From assembly GCF_020510565.1 (NCBI RefSeq), contig NZ_CP075189.1:558001-622000 (forward strand): DNA of 64,000 bases, read 5' to 3'. Positions 27,142 through 36,769 of the stretch are shown one piece after another. Each line of letters starts with the position of its first letter. Positions within the stretch are counted from its first letter, which is position 1. The stretch comes from Ferribacterium limneticum. GTDB taxonomy: Bacteria > Pseudomonadota > Gammaproteobacteria > Burkholderiales > Rhodocyclaceae. The translations under genes and the position numbers were made by a program. The notes beneath the pieces were generated by a model. It searched no databases and had not been told where the DNA came from. It saw only the letters and a list, made by a program, of their open reading frames with translations.

Positions 27142-27737
27142 GCTCCAGCAGATGCTGCTGCATCATCATCCTGGTCACGCCGCTTCGGCGTAATAACCGG
27201 CTTTTGAATCTCGACCGGCGCTGGCATGGTTTTCTTGGCATCACCAAGCTTGCGCAGAATACCGCCCGAACGCCAGCGGCAGGCTTCCTGTCCAGAGGCA
27301 GAGAATCCCAGAAGCAGGACGTGTGGCTCTTCAATTTCGCCAAAACCTTGGTCGATGACGAAAACGAATCGCGCAGCCTCGCCTGGGGCTGCTTCTTCAA
27401 TCAGGCTCATTTGGAAGGGATGAACTTCCAATACAGCACGCTTTTTCGGTGCATCCGCATTGTCGTTACTGAAGCGACAGGGGATTCCGTTTACAGAGAA
27501 GACAATATCCAGGCCATTGTTTTCAACGCGAAGCCACGAATGGCGACGAGACACATATTCGTTGCTGATCCGCTGTTTCTGGCGGCCAAAGCGAGTCGTG
27601 CCAATGGTGTACGGTGTGTCCGTATCACGCACGAGATCATCTTCTGTCGCATACCACTCTTCAAGGAACCAGCTGGCGACAAGGGTCAAGTATTCCTCTT
27701 TGAGGGCCGAAGGCAGGTTAGATCTAGAACGTTGCAT
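27138..27737 (-). CDS. Unknown partner of the XRE-ImmA protein
   Basis: 199 residues from an ATG at 27737 with GGAG eight bases upstream; a longer start at 27761 lacks a ribosome site. N-terminal helical segment ALKEEYLTLVASWFLEEWY, then a beta-rich core with RQKQRISNEYVSRRHSWLRV, and a disordered basic/acidic tail (PKRRDQDDDAAASAGA). No domain recognised. First gene of a two-gene operon whose second gene is an XRE-ImmA protease, so it may be the toxin or the protease substrate. Confidence 0.65.
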   Translation of the reverse strand: MQRSRSNLPSALKEEYLTLVASWFLEEWYATEDDLVRDTDTPYTIGTTRFGRQKQRISNEYVSRRHSWLRVENNGLDIVFSVNGIPCRFSNDNADAPKKRAVLEVHPFQMSLIEEAAPGEAARFVFVIDQGFGEIEEPHVLLLGFSASGQEACRWRSGGILRKLGDAKKTMPAPVEIQKPVITPKRRDQDDDAAASAGA

Positions 27738-27764
27738 TGTGCAATCTCCGAAAAACGTCAACGT

Positions 27765-27793
27765 ATTATGTGCATTTTTTATATTTCGTCAAC
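27765..27793 (-). promoter_or_regulatory. Promoter of the XRE-ImmA operon
   Basis: On the minus strand: TTGACG (-35), 16-base spacer, CATAAT (-10), 28 bases before the start at 27737. The heptamer GTTGACG occurs twice, once over the -35 (27787-27793) and once after the -10 (27756-27762), a possible binding pair for the operon's own XRE domain. Confidence 0.5.
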
Positions 27794-27874
27794 AAGGAAA
27801 AAATATTTAAATTGTTTTTGGAGCTACGTGCCTTGATTGTTTCGCCCGTCAACCTCGACTGAAGGTGATGTGCT

Positions 27875-28777
27875 CTAGATCTCAGACCAAAATATAGTGG
27901 TGATTTTGGTCTCATTCACCCCTAAATCCTGAAGGAGTGAGATTCTTTCTTCCAAGTCATCTTCTGGGAGAACAGCCAATTGCCATTGAGCGTCGGTAAG
28001 TTTTCCTCCTGCGAGAAGTGCAGCGAAGTACGGTGCGTCGACTGGCATAAGTGAGTGCCCAAGTACTGACACAATTTGAATCTCTGCCTGCTGCTCAAAA
28101 AACGAACGGTAGTCTTGAATCAACCGTGTCGAAGGCTTAAATGTGTTTGCGAAATACTCATCGAGGATATCGTGCGCTTCCATTAGCCGAGTATCTATGT
28201 CTTCAATGTCGTTTCTATCGTTAAGAGATCGTCGTTCCATGGGGTTCCAGGCATGCCCCAAGATGAGATCACTGTCATGGATGTCAGATCTCCCATGTAT
28301 GTGCAGAATGCGATCGTCAGCGACTCCGTAAAGGATCTGGAGAGTAGAGGTGTAGTTGAAAGATAAGAAGTTGGCTGCTGAATTGATCGTTTTCAGGCAC
28401 TGAGGTGCTGTCATCGGCGTTGGGATGGAGAGTTGTCGTATCCACGCGGCAAATTGTTTCCGGAGCTCACTCGAAAGCATTTGGACAGTGCGTTCGACCT
28501 CATACTGGAAATCATTGTGACCCGAGTCGCTCCAATCATCCGCTCCATAGGAGGACATGAAATGCCCCAGATCATCAATGATGCGGTCTACGTCGATTCC
28601 TGCAAGCGAAGACTCTAGATCACTCCAATCCTTCCCGGCTGGTAGGTAGTCTTCAACCGTATGGAGCAAATCTCGGTCGTGTTCTTCTAAATATGATTTG
28701 AATTCCCTGTATCTAGAGGGAATCCCGTGCCACAGATCGAAGCCGTTGCCGATAATGTATAAGTGGCGATTTTTCAC
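27875..28777 (-). CDS. AbiH-family abortive infection protein
   Basis: 300 residues. The N-terminal IIGNGFDLWHG (residues 8-18) and the later FLSFNYTSTLQILYG and ILHIHG motifs are the AbiH signature, also related to SIR2-like NAD-binding folds. AbiH proteins block phage multiplication by host arrest or death; the mechanism is not settled. No signal peptide. The start overlaps the end of the upstream CoiA/HAD gene in an ATGA arrangement, so it is the second gene of a two-gene operon, unlike most AbiH genes, which are solitary. Confidence 0.86.
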   Translation of the reverse strand: MKNRHLYIIGNGFDLWHGIPSRYREFKSYLEEHDRDLLHTVEDYLPAGKDWSDLESSLAGIDVDRIIDDLGHFMSSYGADDWSDSGHNDFQYEVERTVQMLSSELRKQFAAWIRQLSIPTPMTAPQCLKTINSAANFLSFNYTSTLQILYGVADDRILHIHGRSDIHDSDLILGHAWNPMERRSLNDRNDIEDIDTRLMEAHDILDEYFANTFKPSTRLIQDYRSFFEQQAEIQIVSVLGHSLMPVDAPYFAALLAGGKLTDAQWQLAVLPEDDLEERISLLQDLGVNETKITTIFWSEI

Positions 28778-30315
28778 AGTGACCTTCGGTTTTTTCGAAG
28801 ATATTGCCGGAGTTCATCAGCATCCCAGTCGGTTAGTCCGGTACGAATGGAAACGTCGAGTACATGCCGATTGCCAAATCCGCCGCTAGAACCATCTATC
28901 ACCACGCTGCGTATCCCTGGATTGGCTTTTTCCCAGCTTTCAATTTCTTTAGCGCGGTTCCCGTAAGGATCTGAAGGGTCAAGAATCGGTGTCACTCCAA
29001 CATGCCGCCCTCCTAGTGGAGTGAGCAATTGTGCTATTTCATACGCCGAGTGATCGTGACGAATTTCAGAAGTGACGACAATGTCGCAAAGCGTATCTCG
29101 AAGTGCGTCGGCTATGCAGCGTAGCCGATCTATAAAGCCGCGCTCTTTAGGCTGTAGCGCGCTATCTAGATCAAGGAATAGTACAAATCCATTTAGCGGT
29201 AAGTTTGGCGAAGGATGGCCTTCTCGCAAGGCGACAATAGCAGTTTCACGACGTACAGCCTCTTCGGCATCCAACAGCCGCTGCTTGGCCTCTTCCTCAG
29301 CTTCACTCTTTTGTCTCTCCGCTGCCTGCTCTGCTTCCCACTTTATAGTGGCTGCACGTGCCGCAGCTTGGACCTTTCGGAATTCGGCAGCACGTTCCGC
29401 AGCTAACTTGGCTTCTGCTGCTTGAATCTTGGCCGCAAGTTCCTGTTTTTCCGCGAACTGCGCCGCTGTTTCGACCTCTCTCCGCTTACGTTCATCCCGC
29501 CATGCCTGTACCTCCTGCGCACGTCTTGCGGCATCTGCTGATCGTTTTGCTTCAGCATCGCGCCGAGCCTTTCGAATTGGCTCCTTGTCTTGGTAATCGG
29601 CTTCAGCAATTGACTCTGCTCGCGGACTGAAGGCCCATTGTTTCCCGTTGCTCTGGTTCAGCACCAGCTCTCGCAGCTCATCCCATGACGTCGCAGTTCG
29701 TGGCACCAGAATTTCTATGGCCGCGGTCTGCCGTGTTCGGATTCGATTCAGTTTCTTTGCGTCAATTCTGTGGGTTACGGCGACCTCAATGTACAAGCGC
29801 CGATCACCCTTGATCCCGATTAAGTCTGGGCGTAAATCACCTTCCCATTGCTCAACCAATACCTGGTCAAACTCTGCCATTTGCGGAGATTCGGGTACCG
29901 TTGCCAGGCCCGCACCAAAGCGTTCGATCCAGCTGCGATAGTTGCTTACTAAGGTTGTGTATCGATAAGGCGGTGCAACAAACCCTTCTGATTCCCATTT
30001 TAATTCTGACTGACAATCATCGGGGTATCGAATGACGTCGCAAGTGGGAAGTAGCAGGCGCTTCTCCTGTTCGATGATTGTTTTAACTGCGAGATGCAAC
30101 GCAGACTCAAGCGCTCCTGCGCAACTAGTGCCAGCGGCATGACCGAAGTACCAAATTTTCAGTCGGCGATCACCTTGGTAGGCGACAAGAGGGGCTTTGC
30201 AGCAAGGACACGTGCATTTGCAGGCCAGTCCTCTAGGAACATCAAGGATGGAGGCAGCTTGTCCATCTGGGCCAAGAGCAAACGGAATGCGATGATTTAG
30301 GTACGCGGACGACAT
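28774..30315 (-). CDS. CoiA-like nuclease / coiled coil / HAD fusion
   Basis: 513 residues, three parts. (1) CoiA-like N-terminus: Zn motif CKCTCPCC (about 32-40), IWYFGHAAG, and a PD-(D/E)xK-type core RPDLIGIKGDRRLYIEVAVTH (Asp about 163, Glu about 177). (2) A long charged Ala/Glu/Lys coiled coil (about 245-370). (3) A C-terminal HAD domain of the SAK type: GFVLFLDLDSALQP (about 373), VVTSEI, and an end TGLTDWDADELRQYL. Motif IV is DG instead of the usual DD. Likely a DNA/RNA-processing effector or sensor acting with AbiH; not a competence gene here. Confidence 0.7.
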   Translation of the reverse strand: MSSAYLNHRIPFALGPDGQAASILDVPRGLACKCTCPCCKAPLVAYQGDRRLKIWYFGHAAGTSCAGALESALHLAVKTIIEQEKRLLLPTCDVIRYPDDCQSELKWESEGFVAPPYRYTTLVSNYRSWIERFGAGLATVPESPQMAEFDQVLVEQWEGDLRPDLIGIKGDRRLYIEVAVTHRIDAKKLNRIRTRQTAAIEILVPRTATSWDELRELVLNQSNGKQWAFSPRAESIAEADYQDKEPIRKARRDAEAKRSADAARRAQEVQAWRDERKRREVETAAQFAEKQELAAKIQAAEAKLAAERAAEFRKVQAAARAATIKWEAEQAAERQKSEAEEEAKQRLLDAEEAVRRETAIVALREGHPSPNLPLNGFVLFLDLDSALQPKERGFIDRLRCIADALRDTLCDIVVTSEIRHDHSAYEIAQLLTPLGGRHVGVTPILDPSDPYGNRAKEIESWEKANPGIRSVVIDGSSGGFGNRHVLDVSIRTGLTDWDADELRQYLRKNRRSL

Positions 30316-30451
30316 ATCGGAATGCTAAGGCTTCCTTCCCAAGTATTAGAGTTGAATCACACGCGAGTTCCTGGTGGTCAAATATGCAGGTAAGTAATTA
30401 CGTTTTAAGGGCGAGGGTAGGTATCTAAACTCTCATTCGCCGCCGAGAGCA

Positions 30452-33400
30452 TCAGTTTTCCGATACAGCTTCTTCCTCTATCTTCAGTACGCGAACCTTC
30501 CGATCAGCGCGGCCCTCGACTACCATGATTCCGACCTCCCCAACCTCAAGGCCGAGGAGGGCAATTGCCAGCGGTGTATCTTCACCAATCGTTCCAGTGG
30601 CGGTCGAATGCCCCTCAACGATATGAATTGTGTGGCGCTCTTGTGGCTTGTCGATGAAGCAGTAGGTGACAACGTTGCCGACATCAACGAAGGCATCGTC
30701 AGCTTCCCTTTCATCTGGTTCCACGACCTCAACAATCGGTGGTTGGATTACTGGCGCCTCAACCTGGACATCGTCATACTCTTCTTCAAGCTCCGTTTCT
30801 TCGGAGAAGGCTGGAGCTTCAAGGCTGGAAAGGCGACGGCGCTCTTCAAGAAACTCGATCAGGCGCTTGGTTTCCTGTCTTGGGTTGTAGAACCAGTCGG
30901 CTGACCAAATGCGCCAGATACGGCCACGCCAGCCAAGGGACTCTAGGATCTCCTGACGGATGCGGTCACGATCACGAGCAGATGCTGAGCTATGATAAGT
31001 GGCTCCATCGCATTCGATACCAGCAATGAACTCGCCTGGCCTGTCAGGATTGCGAACGGCCATATCAATGAAGAAGTTGGCTACGCCGAGTTGAGGCTTG
31101 ACCTCGTATCCCTGCGACGTTAGTACGTTGGCGACAGAGATTTCAAAGTCGCTATCAGGCTCTCGATCCAGGTAGTCGGTTGCTACCAGCACGCCACGCT
31201 TTGCGAAATCGAGGTAATCGCGCAGTGCTTTTGTGCCGGCAGGCGATTTCTCATCAATCACAATGTCCTCAGGCTGCATTGAGGAGAAGAGGACCAAGCG
31301 ACGACGGGAGCGAGTGAACAGAACGTTTAGGCGACGCCAACCATCCGGCCTGCTTATCGGGCCGAAGTTTTGACGAACCTTGTCTGTGCCTGGTGCCTTT
31401 CCGTAGGTAGTGGAGATGAAGATAACGTCGCGCTCATCACCTTGGACGTTTTCAAGATTCTTCACGAAGAAAGGCAGTCCTTTCTCTTCCCAGTCAGCAA
31501 GGAAACGATCACCTTCGTCGAAGGACTTCAGTTTCTTCTCCAGCAAGTCCTGAATCAGATCTCGTTGCGTCTGATTGAGAGAAACAACACCCAACGATTC
31601 TTTAGGCGATTTTAGGATGTGCTCAACGACAGCATCGACAATCCGGGCGGCTTCCGGGATGTTGCGACGATCCTTGTAGGAGCCTTCTTTCACATAACGC
31701 CAGGACACACCAAGGTTCTTGCCGCGCACATAGGGCGACGGGAAGACAACCAGGCTGCTTTTGTAGAAGTGGAAGTTCGAGAAGGCAATAAGGGACTCAT
31801 GTTGCGAGCGATAGTGCCAGCGCAGCGTGCGAACCGGGCTGAAGAGTTGTTGGCAGATATCGAGAATGCTTTCGGAGCCATCCAGCGCAGCAGGCGTCTC
31901 TTCACTTTCATCGTCGTCAGCACTATCTGCCATTCGGTCGAAGAAGGAGGTCGGCGGCAACTGCTTGGGGTCTCCCACAACGATTAGTTGCTTGCCACGC
32001 GCAACCGCACCCAGAGCGTCTTCAGGGCGTAGCTGGGATGCTTCGTCCATCACGACCAGATCGAAGTCTAGTGAGCCGGGTTCGAGGTACTGAGCAACAG
32101 ACAACGGCCCCATCATGAAGCAAGGTTTCAGTGCTTGGAGTGCCCGACCGGCACGTTTAACCAACTGACGAATTGGGATATGTTTCTTCATCTTTCCAAG
32201 TTCACGCCGCAGCAAATACATCTCGGATTGGTCAGATGCCTTGATGCCGGTGGTGCCTGATGGAACGACTTTGTTCTTGTCTATTTCATGGGCAATACGC
32301 AGACCGTTGATCTTGATGATCTCCTTGTCGAGCGCCATGAAATCAGCCCGCAGCTTGTCGTGGGTTTGCCCTGAGAAGCCCGCGAGTTCGTTGTGTTGGC
32401 GATAAATTTCCTTTCCGATCGAAGCGTAGAAAACACGTTCGAAAGCGGTGGGAAGTGCTTCTGGAGGCAACTGTCCCTGTTCAAGTAACTGAACAAATCC
32501 AGACAGTCCACGATCATCGCAATTGCGTTTGGTGTCGAAGTATCTTGCCCAGGACAACACGTCATCAGCAGCATCAACTGCTGCCTTGATCCGTGCCTCA
32601 AAGTTGGCCGGGCGTTCGTCGTCTCCGGCAGCGGTTTGACGCAGCCATTCTGACCAGTCCAAACGACCAAACTGACTCAAGGTTTCTAGCGTGGTGCGTG
32701 CGGCGTGATACGCCTCTTGGCCAGCAGAAGCACGCTTTCTGAGGAAGGTAAGTGTTTGTGGGCCTTCGTTGATGATGGCGAACTTGATAAAACGGGGCAG
32801 GGCGCTGTTGGCAATTGCGCTCCCCCAGTTCCATGTTGAATCCAGCGCCTCAAGATCAGTGCTTTCAGAGTCCAGAACCAGGCCGAAATAACGTTGGATA
32901 TCCGGATCGGTTAGCAGCAGTTCATCCTTAGAGTCGGCAGCGACCTTTGCTTCGATTGCCTTGATTACGCTCGATGCAGTGTGATCAACTTCGGCGAACG
33001 ACTCAAGCTGTCCAAGCAGAGATTCAACACGCTCCTCCAGATTTCTCGCCAACTGGATATAGCCGTCCCAGCTCGTGGGTTTTACCTTCGAGAGGATTTC
33101 AGAGAAGGCTTCAACGGCATGATCAACAGCAATTTTCGAGTTCAAGAGTCGAATGGCTGTCTTAGGTGAGGTCGACTCATCAACGAAGCGATCCAGCAGC
33201 CCGGCCAGTGTGCCGAGTTGTGTTGAAAGGCTTTGCACGGCTTCAATCCGCTCCTGCCAGGGACGCGAACTCAATGCGGCAAGATCTGCGAACTCTGGTC
33301 CTGCGGCTTGAGCAATGCTATCGCCCCCGTGGATGAGCGTTTCCAGTTCCTGGTTGGCATTGGCCAGATCGCGTTTTGCTTCCAGTAGCTCCAATGTACG

Positions 33401-36400
33401 TTGGGGAGAGACAGATCCTCGTGCCTTGGTCTTGAAGAAGTTGAGAAGCGATTGAACGTGCTCAACTTGTTGCTTGAGACCTTCAAGGTAGCTGTTCCAA
33501 CCCCCTGTTTTCAGGTGGTCACGCGGATTTGCTGATTGCGGGAGCAGGCTGGCAAGAGCCTCTTCAAGGCCATTCAGTGCTTGCGCCGAAGCCTCAATCG
33601 ATTTGGTTCTGGCCGACAATTGACCAATTTTCCGATGATCCAGACCTGTGAGGTCAAACCGGTCAGCAAGTGAGCCGCAGGAGATCAAAGCTTCCTGGCT
33701 CTCGCGATACCATGCAGCCAGACGATCAATCTTCTCGAAGTCAGTATCGACCCCGTTAAATAGCTCGCCCAGCCAGTCCGAGTAATCTTTGTTTCCAAGG
33801 AATGTCTGGCGGTGCTCCTGCCATTCGGCAATTTTCAGACATTCCTTCATCAGCGTATCGGCGCTGTGCTTACTCTTGACCTGAGCAATGCTCTTGTAGA
33901 GCTTCTTGGCTTTGCGCCAGTCACCCTTGAAGATGTTGAAGAAGCTGTCGCCTTCACGGAAAATGCGGGCAGCCCACTTCAGTTCATCGGTGCCCGGCAG
34001 CGCATCAAGGAAGTAGGAGTCACCAAGCTCGCGTCGCCCCGATGCTTCACGGCCATGGTCATCCTTGGCTTTCTTCAGCACCTCAGGATGGCGCGTATGC
34101 TCGTATTGCTTTTTTCGATAGGAGAGCAGTTCTTCTGGGGCACGGCTTGCAACAGTAGAGACGCAAATTAACTCGGAAACAGAGGTGGTCGTGCCATCGA
34201 ATGCTTGCCCAGTTTCTTGGGCGCACTTCGTCAGGGTTTCGTGTGCCTTCTCGATATCGTTGATGAGACCGCGCAAGGCACTCAGGTTTTGCTCGATGTC
34301 ATCAATCGTGCGGTTGGCAAAGGGCGAAGTCACCCATTGTTTGGACTCTGCAATGGTGGCTTCGTCGGCCTCGGCAGTAGGGATCAGGTCAGCAAGGCCA
34401 ATTGGGTTCGCCAAGTCTCTGACGGCTTCAACAGACCCATCAAACGGAATGTGCCACTTGGCCGCCTTTTCGGTCACGACGCCTAGTGCCTGATTCAATA
34501 TTGCTGCTATATCGGCCAGTGCATGCTCACGGGAGCGCAGGTAAGAGAGTGGCGTTTCTGAGATCGGGTAGGCCGAAAGCTTGGTGATAGCCTGGGAGAC
34601 TGCGTTGATCGCATTGGGGCCAACGGCTTCGAATTTTGGTTTGAGGTCTTCAACCTGTTCTGAGAAATCGTCGGTCTTGTCGCGCAGCTTCCTGAGCAGC
34701 AGCTTCAGTTCACTGATTTTCTGATCAAGTGCCTCTGGTTTCAAAATCTGATGAGCGCCAATCTTGGCGAAGGCAGTTTCTTCAGCAAGTTTTAGTTCAG
34801 CCTCACGTGGATTCGCTCCACTCAACAGCGTTTTGCGCTGAATGGCACGGGCGGTACGGATATCATTGATGAGCTTGATGATGGTGGCCAACGCTTGATG
34901 GCTGGGCTTGTCAGCAAGGGTATGGTCAAACAGGACTGGAAGTTGATCTGCAATCAGCTTTGCAGGAGGCTCAGGAAGGTTCTCTGCCGCATCTGCGATA
35001 GCGATGATCTCAACGATAGAGAGTTCGTCCCCATCCTTGCCCAGCGATTGAATGGCCTCTGCCGAAACGGTCAGGTTCTGAGCAAAGCCCAGCGCCTTGG
35101 ATGCGATATCTCCAGCGTCTCGCTCATCGCCTGGCGTTAATTGGTTCGGCCAGAAGCCCCACCACGGGTGATGGCGACCAAAGCCACCCATGCTTCGATA
35201 CTTTTCACCGACATCGTTGAGCACGGCACGACGTACTTCGTAGGCGCCATGGTCCATGTCCCAAGCACCTTTTATTGCCAAGCCATGCATTCGGTCGTCT
35301 AGGTCACCAAGTTCTTGCCGGGGACGCTCGGCTGCCCAGAACACCTCTGCTACAGTCAATCCAAGCTTGTTTGCCACCTGCAAGCCCATGATCTCAGCGT
35401 GCCGTTGCAGCGTTTTCTTCTGCTCGATGAGTACGGCTAGCTTCGCGGCAAGATGATTTTGCGGCGTGAATTTTTCATCAATTCGCGCCTGGATATCCTC
35501 AAGCAGCTTCTTTTTCTGCGTTTTGTGGCTGTGCAGTTCAAGGCAGAAGTGACCGAGATTGGCTCTATCCAAGCGATGGCGAACAACCTCAAGAGCTGCG
35601 AGCTTTTCCGAGACGAAAAGGACTTTCTTCCCGGCCTGAAGGGCTGCGGCAATGATGTTGGTAATGGTCTGGGATTTGCCTGTTCCAGGAGGCCCGTTGA
35701 TCACCATGTTCTTCCCATCAAGAGCATCAATCAGCGCACTGTGCTGTGATGAGTCCGCGTCATAGATGATGGGGAGATCAGCCTTTGCGTGGCCATCGAT
35801 CTCATAGTCTTCTGCCATCAGCGGATCGTTACCGTCACCGGAGCCACCTCCGCCTTCAAACAGATTTTTCAGTAGATCGTTTTTAAGCAGATCAGGCCAT
35901 TTATTCGGATCGAGATCGGCCCAGATAGCCAACTTGCCGAAGGCCAGCATCGCAAGAGATAGCTGACGGCGAACACGCCATCTGGCTTTCTTGCTCACCG
36001 TATCCTGGATAGCCCTGAAATACTCCTCGGGACATTCATCTTCGCCAAGCTCTGGCAGGTTGAGCCTGAAATCCTGCTTCAGTTTCTCGCGCAGCGTGTA
36101 ATTCTCGGCAACGTCTTCACCTGTGTAGGACAGGGAGTAGTTATAGACATGGGTATCAGGATCGATATTGCCTTTGGTCAGGCTGACGGGAACAGACAAA
36201 AGCGGTGCCAGCAGCGGCTTTTCTGACGCATCTGAGTCGTAAAACTCAAGGAAGCCGAACACGAGATAGAGCATGTTCGAGCCGGTTTCTTCGATGACCG
36301 TACGAGCTTCCGTCGAGATCTTGCGAGCCTGCTTTTCCAGATCTGCGGGGTAGAGCAGGGTCTGGATGATGGTTCCCTTGGGGCCGGGGTGTTTGTCCTG

Positions 36401-36769
36401 AATTGGCTCGGCCAGATCGAATGATGTGCTGATGCCCTCAAACTTGGCCTGCTCCTTGGCATCAGGCTTCGCTGTACCAACAGGGATGTACTTAGGGTCC
36501 GGTTCTGGGACTGGCAGCAGCAGTGCTTGCCGACCATCCAGAATCCGATCAAATAGCACGTCCATGTTCTTGACCGCTACGTACTGCATCGAGCGACCCT
36601 TGGGATGCTTGAAGTTGAGCAATCGATTGCGGGTAGAGAGATCCAGCAGCCGCGCACGAAGCTTCTGTAGCGCCATGGCGATGTTTAAGCCACCGCTGAA
36701 AATCTCCTGAGTGTCGCTGGCAACCGGGGTTGCTTCGTACTCAATGGAGTTGGAGTCAGAGTTCTTCAT
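30452..36769 (-). CDS. DUF4011 helicase-nuclease with GreA-like C-terminus
   Basis: 2105 residues; ATG at 36769 with GGGGAGAG upstream. DUF4011 N-terminus (RLLDLSTRNRLLNFKHPKG, about 30-50); Walker A GPPGTGKSQT (about 360); a 1150-residue insertion rich in helices; helicase motif II VVMDEASQLRPEDAL and GDPKQLPPTSFF (about 1575-1600); C-terminal SF1 lobe (to about 1830); a Vsr/DUF559-like REase (Asp in FIDMAV, Glu in IECDGATYH, about 1890-1960); and a final 80 residues resembling the GreA/GreB C-terminal domain. The first four parts match single-gene DUF4011-helicase-Vsr (Hhe-like) anti-phage proteins. Coupled to the WYL regulator by a 4-nt overlap. Confidence 0.85.
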   Translation of the reverse strand: MKNSDSNSIEYEATPVASDTQEIFSGGLNIAMALQKLRARLLDLSTRNRLLNFKHPKGRSMQYVAVKNMDVLFDRILDGRQALLLPVPEPDPKYIPVGTAKPDAKEQAKFEGISTSFDLAEPIQDKHPGPKGTIIQTLLYPADLEKQARKISTEARTVIEETGSNMLYLVFGFLEFYDSDASEKPLLAPLLSVPVSLTKGNIDPDTHVYNYSLSYTGEDVAENYTLREKLKQDFRLNLPELGEDECPEEYFRAIQDTVSKKARWRVRRQLSLAMLAFGKLAIWADLDPNKWPDLLKNDLLKNLFEGGGGSGDGNDPLMAEDYEIDGHAKADLPIIYDADSSQHSALIDALDGKNMVINGPPGTGKSQTITNIIAAALQAGKKVLFVSEKLAALEVVRHRLDRANLGHFCLELHSHKTQKKKLLEDIQARIDEKFTPQNHLAAKLAVLIEQKKTLQRHAEIMGLQVANKLGLTVAEVFWAAERPRQELGDLDDRMHGLAIKGAWDMDHGAYEVRRAVLNDVGEKYRSMGGFGRHHPWWGFWPNQLTPGDERDAGDIASKALGFAQNLTVSAEAIQSLGKDGDELSIVEIIAIADAAENLPEPPAKLIADQLPVLFDHTLADKPSHQALATIIKLINDIRTARAIQRKTLLSGANPREAELKLAEETAFAKIGAHQILKPEALDQKISELKLLLRKLRDKTDDFSEQVEDLKPKFEAVGPNAINAVSQAITKLSAYPISETPLSYLRSREHALADIAAILNQALGVVTEKAAKWHIPFDGSVEAVRDLANPIGLADLIPTAEADEATIAESKQWVTSPFANRTIDDIEQNLSALRGLINDIEKAHETLTKCAQETGQAFDGTTTSVSELICVSTVASRAPEELLSYRKKQYEHTRHPEVLKKAKDDHGREASGRRELGDSYFLDALPGTDELKWAARIFREGDSFFNIFKGDWRKAKKLYKSIAQVKSKHSADTLMKECLKIAEWQEHRQTFLGNKDYSDWLGELFNGVDTDFEKIDRLAAWYRESQEALISCGSLADRFDLTGLDHRKIGQLSARTKSIEASAQALNGLEEALASLLPQSANPRDHLKTGGWNSYLEGLKQQVEHVQSLLNFFKTKARGSVSPQRTLELLEAKRDLANANQELETLIHGGDSIAQAAGPEFADLAALSSRPWQERIEAVQSLSTQLGTLAGLLDRFVDESTSPKTAIRLLNSKIAVDHAVEAFSEILSKVKPTSWDGYIQLARNLEERVESLLGQLESFAEVDHTASSVIKAIEAKVAADSKDELLLTDPDIQRYFGLVLDSESTDLEALDSTWNWGSAIANSALPRFIKFAIINEGPQTLTFLRKRASAGQEAYHAARTTLETLSQFGRLDWSEWLRQTAAGDDERPANFEARIKAAVDAADDVLSWARYFDTKRNCDDRGLSGFVQLLEQGQLPPEALPTAFERVFYASIGKEIYRQHNELAGFSGQTHDKLRADFMALDKEIIKINGLRIAHEIDKNKVVPSGTTGIKASDQSEMYLLRRELGKMKKHIPIRQLVKRAGRALQALKPCFMMGPLSVAQYLEPGSLDFDLVVMDEASQLRPEDALGAVARGKQLIVVGDPKQLPPTSFFDRMADSADDDESEETPAALDGSESILDICQQLFSPVRTLRWHYRSQHESLIAFSNFHFYKSSLVVFPSPYVRGKNLGVSWRYVKEGSYKDRRNIPEAARIVDAVVEHILKSPKESLGVVSLNQTQRDLIQDLLEKKLKSFDEGDRFLADWEEKGLPFFVKNLENVQGDERDVIFISTTYGKAPGTDKVRQNFGPISRPDGWRRLNVLFTRSRRRLVLFSSMQPEDIVIDEKSPAGTKALRDYLDFAKRGVLVATDYLDREPDSDFEISVANVLTSQGYEVKPQLGVANFFIDMAVRNPDRPGEFIAGIECDGATYHSSASARDRDRIRQEILESLGWRGRIWRIWSADWFYNPRQETKRLIEFLEERRRLSSLEAPAFSEETELEEEYDDVQVEAPVIQPPIVEVVEPDEREADDAFVDVGNVVTYCFIDKPQERHTIHIVEGHSTATGTIGEDTPLAIALLGLEVGEVGIMVVEGRADRKVRVLKIEEEAVSEN

